Source: Saprospiraceae bacterium | Lineage (GTDB): Bacteria > Bacteroidota > Bacteroidia > Chitinophagales > Saprospiraceae | NCBI GenBank assembly: GCA_020627785.1 | Contig: JAHDGF010000044.1 | Span: 1-42,017, forward strand | Direction: 5' to 3' | Length of the DNA stretch: 42,017 bases | Part shown: positions 1 to 9,295 of the stretch, one piece after another | Numbering within the stretch: position 1 is the stretch's first letter | Layout: each line of letters begins with the position of its first letter | Notes under the pieces: generated by a model | What the model saw: the letters and a program-made list of their open reading frames with translations, nothing else | The model's database searches: none | Told to the model about the DNA's origin: nothing | Position numbers and translations under genes: made by a program

Positions 1-1
1 T

Positions 2-31
2 CCCCGTTAGCTTGCAGGTTGCGGGGTTTTT
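2..31 (+). terminator. Intrinsic terminator of a gene left of the window
   Basis: A GC-rich stem CCCCG (2-6) pairs with CGGGG (22-26) across a 15-base loop and is followed directly by TTTTTGATTTTT on the plus strand. This is the usual shape of a rho-independent terminator for a plus-strand gene ending before the window. The minus-strand gene ending at 60 reads through the same hairpin but has no U-tract on its side. Confidence 0.6.
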
Positions 32-59
32 GATTTTTAATTTGGGTTACACATGTATG

Positions 60-1658
60 TTAGTGCCTTAATTTTTTATTAAAAGAAAGACTTTCATCTA
101 CGAAATATATGTATTGGGAGGTAACACTAAAATCTTTTATTGTTTGAAAACCACTAAAAGGTAGTTCTTGGGGATAGGTAAATATTTCATTTCTATTATC
201 ATTCAAGTATTCACAAATAATAATCGATTCAGCTATATTTTCAACCCAGTAAAAACTACCATCAATGACTTTGTATTTGCGTCCATCAGCTACTACTAAA
301 CTCCCCTGGTTTATTTTGGTTATTGTGTTGTTTTTAATTTTATATATGTGTTCGTCAATCAAAAAGATATTTTCATCTAATTGTATTAGTTCGGAATTAT
401 CATATAAGCCATTTTTCATATTTGGTATAATACTTTGTTGACTTTTCATTTCCATTGTGCTAAGATCAATCTCCCAGAGGTCTTTGAATTGATCAATTTT
501 ATGGTCTAGGTTTATGATTAATTTTTCATTTTCTTGAAAAAAGCTAAAGGAGTATAGGCTTGATGATTGATAAGAATGTTCTAAGTCATAATAAATATTT
601 TCCTGTACGTCAAGGAGTCGGTATTCATTATTGCCAGCATGAAAAATATACTTGCCTCCGATAATTTGTAAAAAATCATCATCCAATTGATTATTAATAA
701 AATCAATGGTGTTACTTGTGAAATCATAAATTTTTGCACTAGACCCAGATTGAATAATAATTTTTTGATTGCTTTCTGCGTAACGGACATTTTTAATATA
801 TTGATTGCTGTCAGTGATTTTAAAAGCCATTGTTTCCTTTTCAATTGCTACTAGAAAAACATCTGAGTCTAGTTCATATGAGGTAATGATAAAACTTTCT
901 GAATCGTAAATATTGTAGATCGTAGCATTTTCATTATATATTAATATTGTATCATTAATTCCCGTTCGATGATCTCTGCTTAAAAGCATATTATCTTTGT
1001 GGTAAACAAACATGTCATTATCAAAATAGCGTTGAATATTTTGCCCCTCTGTTATAAGTTCAGTTGCTCCAGATTCTCTGTCTTTAACTAGCCATTGATC
1101 TGTGTCAAGAAACTGCGTTTCTCTAAGAAGTAGAAAATTATCCTTTAAGGCTAGTATTGTTAAATTTGGTTCTATACTTTCTTCCTCTAGGGAAATTAGA
1201 TTTACAATCTTTTGAGAATTTTGACCATTACTGCCTGAGCTCTGACGAAGTACGACCTCATCTTCGTTTATATGGGACCAGTACGTCGTATTTTGGTTAT
1301 TGCTGTATGGAAACTGGATCTCCTCATTATGTATAAAATTATAAGCTAGTGATCCTTCTACACTTTCATATAGGAAAAACTGATTTGTTGTTTTTAGGAA
1401 GGATTCAGTAGAGATGCCTGGAAAATGATTTCCATGTAAAAATAAAGTTTGGTCATTGATGTAAGAATATACCAATAAGCTGTCAAAGTCGTTAATGACA
1501 ATAATATATTTATTTCCATTGTATTCCTTTAATAATTGTCGCTGACTAGATCCTTCATGATTAAAATTGCTAATGAGCTCTTGCCCCAGAGATTCAGAAC
1601 TAAATAGAAGTAGTATTGAAATAGAATAAATGCACAGAAGTAAGTTCAAGTTTTTCAT
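60..1658 (-). CDS. Secreted protein of unknown function (possible beta-propeller)
   Basis: A 532-residue protein that I do not recognise. It opens with a typical Sec signal peptide: Lys at position 2, a hydrophobic core at about 5-20, and a likely cleavage after SESLGQ near residue 26. The rest is rich in short beta-strand-like stretches, many Asn, Asp and Ser residues, and recurring aromatic-aliphatic pairs. That texture fits an irregular beta-propeller, but no repeat is regular enough to name. There is no T9SS C-terminal domain and no lipobox, so it is probably periplasmic or released. It lies downstream of the FKBP lipoprotein on the same strand with about 150 bases between them; co-transcription is possible but unproven. 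The propeller idea is inference only. Confidence 0.75.
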   Translation of the reverse strand: MKNLNLLLCIYSISILLLFSSESLGQELISNFNHEGSSQRQLLKEYNGNKYIIVINDFDSLLVYSYINDQTLFLHGNHFPGISTESFLKTTNQFFLYESVEGSLAYNFIHNEEIQFPYSNNQNTTYWSHINEDEVVLRQSSGSNGQNSQKIVNLISLEEESIEPNLTILALKDNFLLLRETQFLDTDQWLVKDRESGATELITEGQNIQRYFDNDMFVYHKDNMLLSRDHRTGINDTILIYNENATIYNIYDSESFIITSYELDSDVFLVAIEKETMAFKITDSNQYIKNVRYAESNQKIIIQSGSSAKIYDFTSNTIDFINNQLDDDFLQIIGGKYIFHAGNNEYRLLDVQENIYYDLEHSYQSSSLYSFSFFQENEKLIINLDHKIDQFKDLWEIDLSTMEMKSQQSIIPNMKNGLYDNSELIQLDENIFLIDEHIYKIKNNTITKINQGSLVVADGRKYKVIDGSFYWVENIAESIIICEYLNDNRNEIFTYPQELPFSGFQTIKDFSVTSQYIYFVDESLSFNKKLRH

Positions 1659-1805
1659 AGGTTAACCTTTAAAGACATATTAATCATAATGACACTTGGC
1701 GTCCCATGGAAACTAATTCTTTTAAAAATTTAGAGAAGAACTTGTTAATGATTTAAGTAAACCTTTCTAATTCTTACAAAAAGGGTGATGTAAATATCCC
1801 ATCTG

Positions 1806-2228
1806 TCAATTGAAGTCATGCAAAATTATGTCAAATCCAATATCGGTGTTGCCTGGGATCGAAGCAGACCCTTGGCTCCCATAAGCTAATTGTGATGGTA
1901 TAAGAAGTGTAATATCTCCCCCTCTACCGATTAATTGAAGACCTTCTTTCCATCCTTCAATTAGGTTCTGTAATGGAAAAGTAACATTATTGTTTCCATC
2001 GAAACTCCCGCCTCCAAGAAAATAGCCATCATAGTCAATGTTAATATCAGAACTAAGTGTCGGTCTTTCGCTACCTCCAGGTTCATTAATGATGTAGTGC
2101 AGTCCAGAAGCCGTAACCTGAGTTTCTAAATTATTTTCTTGGATATACTCTTCTATGGTTAGATAGTTTTCGTCACCGCCACAAGCAGTAATAAACAGAG
2201 CTATGATTAATAGTGATAAGTACTTCAT
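1806..2228 (-). CDS. FKBP-type peptidyl-prolyl cis-trans isomerase, lipoprotein
   Basis: Predicted periplasmic prolyl isomerase that speeds folding of exported proteins. The start at 2228 is preferred over the in-frame ATG at 2270 because it puts a lipoprotein signal right at the N-terminus: MKYLSLLIIALFITAC, with the acylated Cys at residue 16. From about residue 45 to the end it is one FKBP domain. Landmarks equivalent to the FKBP active site are visible: the Tyr in IDYDGYF, the Phe-Asp pair in GSFDG, the LIEGW motif, the Tyr in LAYG, and the Phe in GFDIIL near the C-terminus. At about 140 residues it is a single-domain form without the dimerisation arm of FkpA/Mip proteins. Membrane side (inner or outer leaflet) cannot be told from sequence. 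Confidence 0.9.
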   Translation of the reverse strand: MKYLSLLIIALFITACGGDENYLTIEEYIQENNLETQVTASGLHYIINEPGGSERPTLSSDINIDYDGYFLGGGSFDGNNNVTFPLQNLIEGWKEGLQLIGRGGDITLLIPSQLAYGSQGSASIPGNTDIGFDIILHDFN

Positions 2229-2490
2229 TTTTATGTTTTTATTGTTTGTTTTATTTACAGGATTACTCATATTTTATGATAACCCAATAATCGGTGAATA
2301 TATTTAATCTTCCTATTTTTTTTGGGCTCTTTGTCTTAATAAACCTTTAAGTGATATGGAAGTATTCAATTAGACAGAAAATTGATTAAAAACCAACCAT
2401 TGATATGTTGCAGGCGATACATATATATATGACTCTGTCCATTGGTCATTCATATTCTTTAGACCTATTTAATTAACTAATATTATAATT

Positions 2491-3351
2491 ATGAACATTT
2501 TCAAATTTAAAAAAATCCTGTCTTTTGTTATTTTTTCTCTGGTCATTTCGATGGTAGTCCAGGCCCAAGAGCATAAGGATTGTTCTGATGCTTTAATATT
2601 ATGTGGAGATTCTCCTTTCAACGTACCTCTAGGTTTGGGGGTAGGAGACGTTGATTCTGGAGTTGATGGTAGTTGTTTGGGTGATGAGTTTAATTCTATA
2701 TGGATTTCACTGGAGATCGAAGCTAGTGGAGATTTGATTTTTGATATAATTCCTGTGGCTGATAATAGTGATTTTGACTTTCTAGTATTTCAATTAGAGA
2801 ACGGAGATTGCGATAATAAATCGATTGTAAGATGTATGGCTAGTGGTGAAACAGGAGGACAAGACGCCACTGCTAATGAACCTTGCATAGGGTCTACTGG
2901 TTTAGCCTATGGAGAGACAGATATGACAGAAATGCCAGGATGTACCAATGGTAGCAATAATTATCTAGCTCCTTTACAAGTCGAAGCGGGGGAGCAATAT
3001 ATGTTAATGATTAATGATTTTACACTCGGTCAATCGGCTTTTGATCTTTCTTTTGGTGGGACTGCTGCCATAGAATGCATGAGTACAACTTCTACAGAAA
3101 ACCCATTTGACTCTAATGGCAATTGGATGATGACCACGAGTTCGCTAGGAGGCTTGTCCGTTCAGATTATCGATTCGTTTTCAGAAGGGGAGTTACAGAT
3201 TTATAATATTACTGGACAAATGCTGCACAAGCAAAAGGTCTCTGGAAATGATTTCCTGCATTTGGGTGATTTAAATTACAGCGGTTTGTGTATTGTCGTG
3301 CTTCGATCAGATAATCAATTCCAACGAGAACAAGTTTTTGTTTCTAACTAA
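2491..3351 (+). CDS. Secreted PPC-like protein with a degenerate T9SS-like C-terminal domain
   Basis: A 286-residue exported protein with a signal peptide ending near VVQAQ (about residue 26). Residues 28-195 form a Cys-rich beta domain (DCSDALILCGDSPF at the start, DNSDFDFLVFQL in the middle) that resembles the PPC-like beta-sandwich domains common in Bacteroidota surface proteins. The last 60 or so residues look like a type A T9SS sorting domain: GELQIYNITGQML, then a short-strand region and VVLRSDNQFQREQVFV. The usual YPNP entry motif is missing, so the domain is divergent. Substrate or partner is unknown. It stands alone between two minus-strand genes and a plus-strand monooxygenase; no obvious operon. 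Confidence 0.8.
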   Translation: MNIFKFKKILSFVIFSLVISMVVQAQEHKDCSDALILCGDSPFNVPLGLGVGDVDSGVDGSCLGDEFNSIWISLEIEASGDLIFDIIPVADNSDFDFLVFQLENGDCDNKSIVRCMASGETGGQDATANEPCIGSTGLAYGETDMTEMPGCTNGSNNYLAPLQVEAGEQYMLMINDFTLGQSAFDLSFGGTAAIECMSTTSTENPFDSNGNWMMTTSSLGGLSVQIIDSFSEGELQIYNITGQMLHKQKVSGNDFLHLGDLNYSGLCIVVLRSDNQFQREQVFVSN

Positions 3352-3506
3352 TAGTCTGTTATTCGAGAGGAGTGTATTTGCCTTGAGCATCTTCATAAAC
3401 TTATATTAATTGAAATACTTACTCTCAGAATAAAGTGTCAATTAATTTTACTTTTTCTCCCTTAATGTGTCATCTTTTTTAACGCTCTTAGAATTCTAGC
3501 GAAGTT

Positions 3507-3536
3507 TTTGCATAGTGGAACTCGTATATATTATTG
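3507..3536 (+). promoter_or_regulatory. Candidate Bacteroidota-type promoter
   Basis: TTTG at 3507-3510 and TATTATTG at 3529-3536 are separated by 18 bases. This matches the TTTG / TAnnTTTG promoter arrangement of Bacteroidota except for one base in the -7 box. It ends 40 bases before the ATG at 3576. Confidence 0.4.
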
Positions 3537-3575
3537 ATGATGAATACCATCGTCCAAACTTAGAATACAAGACCC

Positions 3576-3869
3576 ATGGCTAGTGAAAAACTGACGATCG
3601 TTGCATTAATTTTTGCAGAAGAAGAGAAGAGAGAACTCGTGAAATCTGAATTGTTGAAATTAATTGAACCAACCCGTGCAGAAGAAGGATGCATCAATTA
3701 CGATCTACATCAAGATCATGAAAATCCAAATCTATTCCTGTTTTATGAAAACTGGACAACAAAGGAGCATTGGCTAGCACACACCAAAAGTAGTCACATT
3801 GAAGCGTATAAGAAAAACACAGAAGGAGCCATCGCAGAATCTACCGTCAATGAAATGGTAGAAATTTAA
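3576..3869 (+). CDS. Putative quinol monooxygenase, ABM superfamily (YgiN-like)
   Basis: A 97-residue cytoplasmic protein of the antibiotic biosynthesis monooxygenase (ABM) fold. These are small dimeric alpha+beta-barrel proteins that oxidise quinol-like or aromatic substrates without a cofactor. The family pattern is clear along the whole length: a first strand LTIVALIFA, a helix with LLKLIEPTRAEEGCINYDL, then FLFYENWTTKEHWLAH and a closing HIEAYK helix. The length is normal for YgiN-type members. The true substrate cannot be read from sequence. It has its own candidate promoter just upstream and no close neighbour on the same strand. Confidence 0.88.
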   Translation: MASEKLTIVALIFAEEEKRELVKSELLKLIEPTRAEEGCINYDLHQDHENPNLFLFYENWTTKEHWLAHTKSSHIEAYKKNTEGAIAESTVNEMVEI

Positions 3870-4032
3870 TCTGAAGGTATAATTGTAATTTCTGAATATT
3901 TCACCATTATTACATCCATGCCAAGGAGACTGTAATCTTCTGGAGATATTTCATTTCATTGAAACGTTTTTGGAAGTGTTGAGCATTACTATATGTACTC
4001 ATTGATGCAGGTGTCAGGCATTCTATGATGGC

Positions 4033-4044
4033 GCTTTCGCAAAT
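4033..4044 (-). repeat. 12-mer motif ATTTGCGAAAGC, copy 1
   Basis: Exact copy on the minus strand (plus strand reads GCTTTCGCAAAT). It is intergenic, 31 bases before the ATG at 4075. Confidence 0.9.
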
Positions 4045-4074
4045 GAGAGTCTTATTAAAATTTAAAAATATATC

Positions 4075-4749
4075 ATGGATCATATCGTAAAAGTATTTTG
4101 CCTTTTATTCTTTATCTTAATCAGCCACTCTATTGCTGGGCAGAATTTTGAAGGGTCGATTACTTATAAAATAGAGGCCCAGAATCCGAACCCCGAAATG
4201 ATAACAGACAGTATGTGGCAACAAGGAATAAAAGAACAGTTTGGTGAACGAGGGCATATGTTGAATACGACTTATTATAAGGGAGCTAACTATTTATCTG
4301 AAATAGATGCGGGTCTTTCTAATGGCATTCAAGCCTTCAATCCTAAGGATGGATTAATCTATAGTTGGCAGACAGGAACGGATTCTGCGATCAGTCTCGA
4401 TAGCAAAAAGTCATTGGATGCATTTGAATCGATAACTCCCGTGGAAGGAACAGAAACCATTTTAGGCATTGAATGTAAAGGGGTACTCTTAAAATCAAAA
4501 TTGGGCCAAATGACCCTTTGGTATAATCCAGAACACTTTGCGCTTGATGCTGATTTATATAAAGGACACATTTATGGACATTGGGAACAAATTTTAGGAG
4601 AGCTTGGCTGTTTGCCAATAAAAATAGAGCAACAAGGATTTGCCGGTAATGTAGTTATGACAGCCTTGAGTTTCAAAGAAGAAAAGCTTAATGATGAAAA
4701 GTTTGAAATCCCTACTTTTAAAGAAGTCAGTCCTAGTCCTATGAATTAA
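4075..4749 (+). CDS. Secreted DUF4412/GLPGLI-like protein
   Basis: A 224-residue exported protein with a signal peptide ending near SIAGQ (about residue 23). The mature part begins FEGSITYKIE, the hallmark opening of DUF4412/GLPGLI-like proteins of Bacteroidota. It continues with the typical ILGIECKGVLLKSK and GQMTLWYNPE segments, in which a modified or cleaved target is usually proposed but not known. No catalytic residues are evident. It probably shares a transcript with the amine oxidase that follows: its stop codon lies only 9 bases before that gene's first possible ATG. A copy of the ATTTGCGAAAGC word sits just upstream. The family assignment is by memory of the pattern and is moderately sure. 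Confidence 0.72.
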   Translation: MDHIVKVFCLLFFILISHSIAGQNFEGSITYKIEAQNPNPEMITDSMWQQGIKEQFGERGHMLNTTYYKGANYLSEIDAGLSNGIQAFNPKDGLIYSWQTGTDSAISLDSKKSLDAFESITPVEGTETILGIECKGVLLKSKLGQMTLWYNPEHFALDADLYKGHIYGHWEQILGELGCLPIKIEQQGFAGNVVMTALSFKEEKLNDEKFEIPTFKEVSPSPMN

Positions 4750-4800
4750 TTATTTTTGATGCCCGGGCCATTGGTTCGTGGATCAAAAAGCAAGGTAGGT

Positions 4801-5865
4801 ATGATAAAAGGTGAGGTAGCGATTATTGGAGCGGGATTAACAGGTCTTCACTTACATTATCTATTGTCTAAACATGGGATATCGTCTGTACTCATTGAAG
4901 CAAAAACTAGAATTGGCGGGAGAATCCTTACTTTAAAACCAGACAAAGCTCCACCGCTGGAAATGGGAGCGACTTGGCTCGATCGAAGTCATCTTTATTT
5001 AATCAGATTACTAGGAGAATTAAACCTTGACATCTATCCTCAGAGGATGGATGGTCGCGCTTTTTATGAACCTGATCCTAGGTTCCCATTCCAATTGGTT
5101 GATCTTCCAAAACAGGGAGGATCAAGCTACAGAATCGTTGGGGGTACAAGTGCCATCATCCATGCTTTAGCGGAGAAGGTAGATCCTGTCAAGACCTTTC
5201 TCAATAATCAAGTAGAACTTATCCGAAAAGTCAAAGAGGGAATGTTTGTTGAGACTACATCTCAAAAATTTCTAGTTGATAAGGTTGTGTCCACCTTACC
5301 TCCACATCTGTTTTCTAAAAGCATTGATGTCGAGCCAAAATTACCTGAAGAATTAACCTTAATCCAAAAAGAAACACATACTTGGATGGGTGAGTCGATC
5401 AGAATGGCCATTGCTTATGCATCTCCATTTTGGCGCAACTCTAAGTTGAGCGGTACCGTGTTTTCTAATGCTGGTCCAGTCGTTGAATTATATGATCACT
5501 CTGATTTTAACGATCATGCTTTTGCCCTGAGTGGATTCATAGATAATAGGTTTCACAGTCTGTCAAAAGAAGAACGGTTAGAATTGATCCTAGGCCAGTT
5601 AGAAAAGTATTATGGGTCGACCGTTCGTGATTACATGAGTTATCATGAGTGTGATTGGCAGAATGAACAATTTACTTTTGTACCTTATGATTCTTACATG
5701 GCACCGCATAGGAATAACGGCCATCCAATGTATCGACAAAGTTATTTGGAAGGACGGTTGTATCTGGCTGGTACCGAAACTGCAGCGAAAAACCCAGGAT
5801 ATATGGAAGGTGCGGTTTATAGTGCCTGGGATGTTTATCGCCAACTTATATCTCCAACAAGCTAG
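4801..5865 (+). CDS. Flavin-containing amine oxidase family oxidoreductase
   Basis: An FAD-dependent oxidase related to monoamine oxidases. The start at 4801 gives MIKGEVAIIGAGLTG, with the dinucleotide-binding GAGLTG at residues 10-15 where the family expects it. Upstream in-frame starts at 4756 (TTG) and 4759 (ATG) would add 14-15 unconserved residues. The second signature follows at about residue 36, with an acidic residue then RIGGRI for FAD contact, and MGATWLD shortly after. Near the C-terminus GTETAAKNPGYMEGAVYSA is the classic flavin-closing motif. The substrate is unknown; an amine is expected by family but related enzymes act on other CH-NH bonds. Cytoplasmic, no signal peptide. Likely the second gene of an operon with the DUF4412-like gene. 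Confidence 0.88.
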   Translation: MIKGEVAIIGAGLTGLHLHYLLSKHGISSVLIEAKTRIGGRILTLKPDKAPPLEMGATWLDRSHLYLIRLLGELNLDIYPQRMDGRAFYEPDPRFPFQLVDLPKQGGSSYRIVGGTSAIIHALAEKVDPVKTFLNNQVELIRKVKEGMFVETTSQKFLVDKVVSTLPPHLFSKSIDVEPKLPEELTLIQKETHTWMGESIRMAIAYASPFWRNSKLSGTVFSNAGPVVELYDHSDFNDHAFALSGFIDNRFHSLSKEERLELILGQLEKYYGSTVRDYMSYHECDWQNEQFTFVPYDSYMAPHRNNGHPMYRQSYLEGRLYLAGTETAAKNPGYMEGAVYSAWDVYRQLISPTS

Positions 5866-5993
5866 GGTAGTTAATTATTCCCGACTTTAAACTATAAATT
5901 TCTATTAAATAATGCTGTGGAATATATAAGCTTGCTTTCAGGTCTTATCTTGCTCATGCGCCCAACATTAAATGTCAAGATAAATTACATCGA

Positions 5994-8696
5994 TTGAAAT
6001 TTGTGTTAGATATAGTATCTATTTTTAAAGCTTTGCCATTTTTATCGGTCCTGCTTTTCAGCCTTTTTCCATTAGATCTTATTGCTCAGTCTGACTTTGA
6101 AGAAATCATGAAGTCAGATAGAAATATCAATAGCTTAGGTGCAGGCCAGCAACTATCAGATAAATGGCCAATTCCAGAATTAAGAAAGCGTTTCAAAACA
6201 ATTATTGTTACAGCTGATCACCTTGCCAATATGGATGTTAATCAGTTCATTGAAGACATGAACCAAAATCCTAGGATCACCATGCTCACAATAAATACTA
6301 GTGGTAGTAAAGATCTTACAGATGCAGACCTTCAATCCATACCTCTGCATAAATTAAAATATGTAAGACACCTGGCTTACAAACGCTACGGTATGAGCGG
6401 GATGGAAATTTCTTCTGTCATTGATTGGGGCGAAATATTAAAGATGAGTACACTTGAATATTTGTATTTGCAGCCCACTAAAAGGTTTGGTAGGCAAGGA
6501 GGAGAGGTAAATGTACCTAAAGAAGTAGTCGGTCCCTTGGCCAACCAATTAATCGGTTATGTAAATCTAGGCTACAATGGTGAATTTGATTCAGTGGATA
6601 ATAAATTTGAATGTCTAGGGATAAGAGTTACAAAAAAGCAAAAGTATCAAACCTTAAGTGTACTAAATAAAAGCCAATCATTGAAGACGCTTCATGTTTC
6701 GGTAGATACTTTCTATAAAGAATCTTTAAAGAATCTGTTGGTAAGTGAAACGCTCCAGACACTAAAAATAGGTCCTGTGATGAATGGTGCCTTAGCCTAT
6801 GCGGATGTTCAAAACATCAAGCTCCGGTTGCCATCATTGAAATATTTAAATTGCTTCTCTTTCGACCTTCCCATATTCCAAGCTTTAGCTCCGCAACTCA
6901 GCGATTTGGAAATCAAGACTGCCGATTTAAATGTGCGTAATATTGGTTCGTTTCTATCTACTGCTGTAAATATAAACGCACTTAAACTTAACATACAGAA
7001 AGACTCCTTGATTCGTTTTCCTATAAATCCAGCAATGCCTTTAACCAAATTTGAGGTGTCTGGGAAGTTGGTTGAGTTACCTAATGAGTTCTGTCAATTC
7101 ACCAGACTTGAGAGGTTAAATTTGAGATACAATAGATTAAGATTGCTTCCTGCGTGCCTTTCTGAATTTACAGAATTAAAGCATGTTGATTTATCCACGA
7201 ATCGATTAGAAGTAGAGCCACCGTTTTGGGAATGGAGTAAACTTGAGACCTTAAATTTAGAGCGTAATCTTCTGAAAAATTTAAGCGATCGTTGGCAAAA
7301 CAATCCAGCGCTAAGGATTTTAAAATTAAATTCTAATCCGATTAGTGGAACGATTGAAAGTTTGGCTGAATGCAGATCTTTGGAAGAATTGTTTTTGATA
7401 AAAACCTGTATTACTTCCTTGCCAACAAAAATAAATCAACTGGAAAAGCTGTTGAAGTTAAGGATTGATAAATCGGCTTTTACCTCTTTTGATGAGAATT
7501 ATCAATTTGAATGTGATAAGTATTTGACGCACCTTCCGTCCTCTCTTGCCCAGCTAAAGAATTTAGAGTTTATTTCTGTAAGTGGACAAAAGGGGCTTTC
7601 TGATGAAGACCTTGAAATTGTATTGAGTACAGCTAGTGATTCAATTGAAATAAATTTTAGTAAGGCCAGTTTAACCACTCTGCCGGAAAGTGGTTGGCAA
7701 AATACCGGCGTCAAAAAATTAGACCTTAGCAGTAATGAGATAGAATCCATTTCAAGTTCTACTCTTAATACCACAATTCCAGATTTTAATTTAAGAGGGA
7801 ATGACTTAGGAATTCTAAATCAGAACATAACTACTAAAACTGAAAAATTGATATGGCAGTATTCTGCAGGTATCGATGTTTCTGAGGAGTTGAAGAATCA
7901 AGCAGATGTAGTTGATGCAGTTATTGGTGTAGCTAATAAATATTATGCAAGACCAGAGGAAAATCCTGTGCTAGACTTGATCCCACTTGTTTTATCTCTT
8001 GATACGTTAAATGTTCTTTCTAAATTAAAAGCGAATAATTACGGCAAGGCTCTTTTTGAGGCTGGAAGATATGAAGAGGCTGAAAAATATTTATCCTTGG
8101 CTATTAAGAAACAGAAAGAAGGATGTTTTATTTATGCCAATGGAATTTCTTCGCTATATTTTGATAGGTATAAATGTTATCTTGAATTGCAGGATACCAC
8201 AGCCGCTATTTCTGATCTAAAAACTGTAGAGAACGACTATGGTTTTTTTACTAGTTTCGAAGTTTTTGAATTAGAGTTGGCTCAAAATAATTTATCTGAA
8301 GTAGATAAGATAAAGGAAAGTGTAGTAGCCAAATACAGAGAACTAAGGTCACCGAATGAAGATTTTGGAAGCCTCCTAACTGAGTTAAGTATTCTTGAAA
8401 TATATTTGGTGACCAACGATCAGGAATCTTTTAGGGAGCATACTAGTCACATTGAATCTTTCGAGGAAGAAGAGTACTTACCTATTTTTGAATATCTGAA
8501 ATTATTAAGTGTGATAACACAAAAACAGAATCCTGAAATCAGTATTGAGCAGTTTCAGGAAAAGCTGATTGCGCAAAAGTTTGTAAACGAAAAATGGAGC
8601 TGTGATTTAGTGAAGTATTGGTCGAAGCAATTAAGCCCGGATAAACGAGCACAGGTTTTAATTTTGAATTCAATGATATGTCCAGTGATTGAATAG
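5994..8696 (+). CDS. Large exported leucine-rich-repeat protein with C-terminal TPR
   Basis: A 900-residue protein. The reading frame opens with TTG at 5994, which gives a good signal peptide (hydrophobic at about 14-30, cleavage near LIAQ); no in-frame ATG gives one. Residues of about 330-640 hold leucine-rich repeats of the LxxLxLxxNxL type, for example LERLNLRYNRLRLLP, LKHVDLSTNRL and VKKLDLSSNEI. Around residues 680-790 lie TPR-like helices (YGKALFEAGRYEEAEKYL). LRR and TPR both serve protein-protein binding, so a scaffold or recognition role in the periplasm or on the surface is likely. There is no T9SS domain. A strong hairpin terminator follows at 8733. The partner is unknown. Confidence 0.85.
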   Translation: MKFVLDIVSIFKALPFLSVLLFSLFPLDLIAQSDFEEIMKSDRNINSLGAGQQLSDKWPIPELRKRFKTIIVTADHLANMDVNQFIEDMNQNPRITMLTINTSGSKDLTDADLQSIPLHKLKYVRHLAYKRYGMSGMEISSVIDWGEILKMSTLEYLYLQPTKRFGRQGGEVNVPKEVVGPLANQLIGYVNLGYNGEFDSVDNKFECLGIRVTKKQKYQTLSVLNKSQSLKTLHVSVDTFYKESLKNLLVSETLQTLKIGPVMNGALAYADVQNIKLRLPSLKYLNCFSFDLPIFQALAPQLSDLEIKTADLNVRNIGSFLSTAVNINALKLNIQKDSLIRFPINPAMPLTKFEVSGKLVELPNEFCQFTRLERLNLRYNRLRLLPACLSEFTELKHVDLSTNRLEVEPPFWEWSKLETLNLERNLLKNLSDRWQNNPALRILKLNSNPISGTIESLAECRSLEELFLIKTCITSLPTKINQLEKLLKLRIDKSAFTSFDENYQFECDKYLTHLPSSLAQLKNLEFISVSGQKGLSDEDLEIVLSTASDSIEINFSKASLTTLPESGWQNTGVKKLDLSSNEIESISSSTLNTTIPDFNLRGNDLGILNQNITTKTEKLIWQYSAGIDVSEELKNQADVVDAVIGVANKYYARPEENPVLDLIPLVLSLDTLNVLSKLKANNYGKALFEAGRYEEAEKYLSLAIKKQKEGCFIYANGISSLYFDRYKCYLELQDTTAAISDLKTVENDYGFFTSFEVFELELAQNNLSEVDKIKESVVAKYRELRSPNEDFGSLLTELSILEIYLVTNDQESFREHTSHIESFEEEEYLPIFEYLKLLSVITQKQNPEISIEQFQEKLIAQKFVNEKWSCDLVKYWSKQLSPDKRAQVLILNSMICPVIE

Positions 8697-8732
8697 TTTC
8701 GCTGGAGCAAGTGTTAAGTTGGAGGGAAATTG

Positions 8733-8767
8733 AAAGAGGTATAAATTGTATTAATTTATACCTCTTT
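8733..8767. terminator. Bidirectional terminator between convergent genes
   Basis: A perfect 15-base-pair stem (8733-8747 with 8753-8767) closes a 5-base loop, GTATT. It is flanked by A-rich and T-rich sequence on the outer sides and lies between the stop codons of the converging genes ending at 8696 and 8798, so it can serve both. Confidence 0.85.
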
Positions 8768-8797
8768 TAAAATTATATTTCTCTATCGAAATGAATC

Positions 8798-9232
8798 TTA
8801 TTTACTAGTATCCGACTTGGTATAAATAATTACGATTCCAGAATGACCTTCTTGTCCATATCTAGTTAAATCTGCAAGGCTACTTAAAACCTTTACTCTT
8901 GTTATGTCATTTGGGTTTATAAAGTTGTTTACTCTAGAATAATCCCTTCCCATAGGATTTTTGTTGACATAAATAAATGGTCGTGTGTCTGAAGTCAAAC
9001 TACTAACACCTCTAATCTGCAATCTAACATTTTCTCCCGTACCCTGAACAATAATGTTAGACTTGGTTCTTAAATAGTCAGCAAGGCTTGTGTATACGCG
9101 ACCTGATTTATCTACTTCAGATATCGTTGATTGTCTTGAAGTTACATTAGATGAACTTTTGTTTTTTGTAGTAGAACAACTCGTGATTAAGAAAAAGGAC
9201 AGTAATACAGTGGTTGTCAAAATATTTTTCAT
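8798..9232 (-). CDS. Stand-alone TonB-receptor plug-domain lipoprotein
   Basis: A 144-residue lipoprotein. The start at 9232 is preferred over the ATG three codons earlier because it gives MKNILTTTVLLSFFLITSC, with the lipidated Cys at residue 19. The mature part matches the plug domain of SusC/TonB-dependent receptors: LADYLR, then VRLQIRGVSSL, PFIYVNKNPMGRDYS, INPNDITRVKVL and GHSGIVIIYTK. There is no barrel, so this is a free plug-like domain. Such small proteins occur in Bacteroidota, but their role is not settled; binding to or regulation of a receptor is inference. It follows the gene ending at 9296 by about 60 bases and is probably co-transcribed. Confidence 0.85.
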   Translation of the reverse strand: MKNILTTTVLLSFFLITSCSTTKNKSSSNVTSRQSTISEVDKSGRVYTSLADYLRTKSNIIVQGTGENVRLQIRGVSSLTSDTRPFIYVNKNPMGRDYSRVNNFINPNDITRVKVLSSLADLTRYGQEGHSGIVIIYTKSDTSK

Positions 9233-9295
9233 AATGTACAATTATTTAATTGGGTAGCTGTTTGAGCAAACAAGATTTATTATAAGCAGTAAGAG

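Noticed and set aside
2418..2430. Short TA repeat upstream of the gene at 2491
   Set aside because: Too short to be more than a low-complexity run.
4756..4800. Upstream TTG/ATG starts for the amine oxidase
   Set aside because: They add unconserved residues before the FAD motif, which sits in the usual place when starting at 4801.
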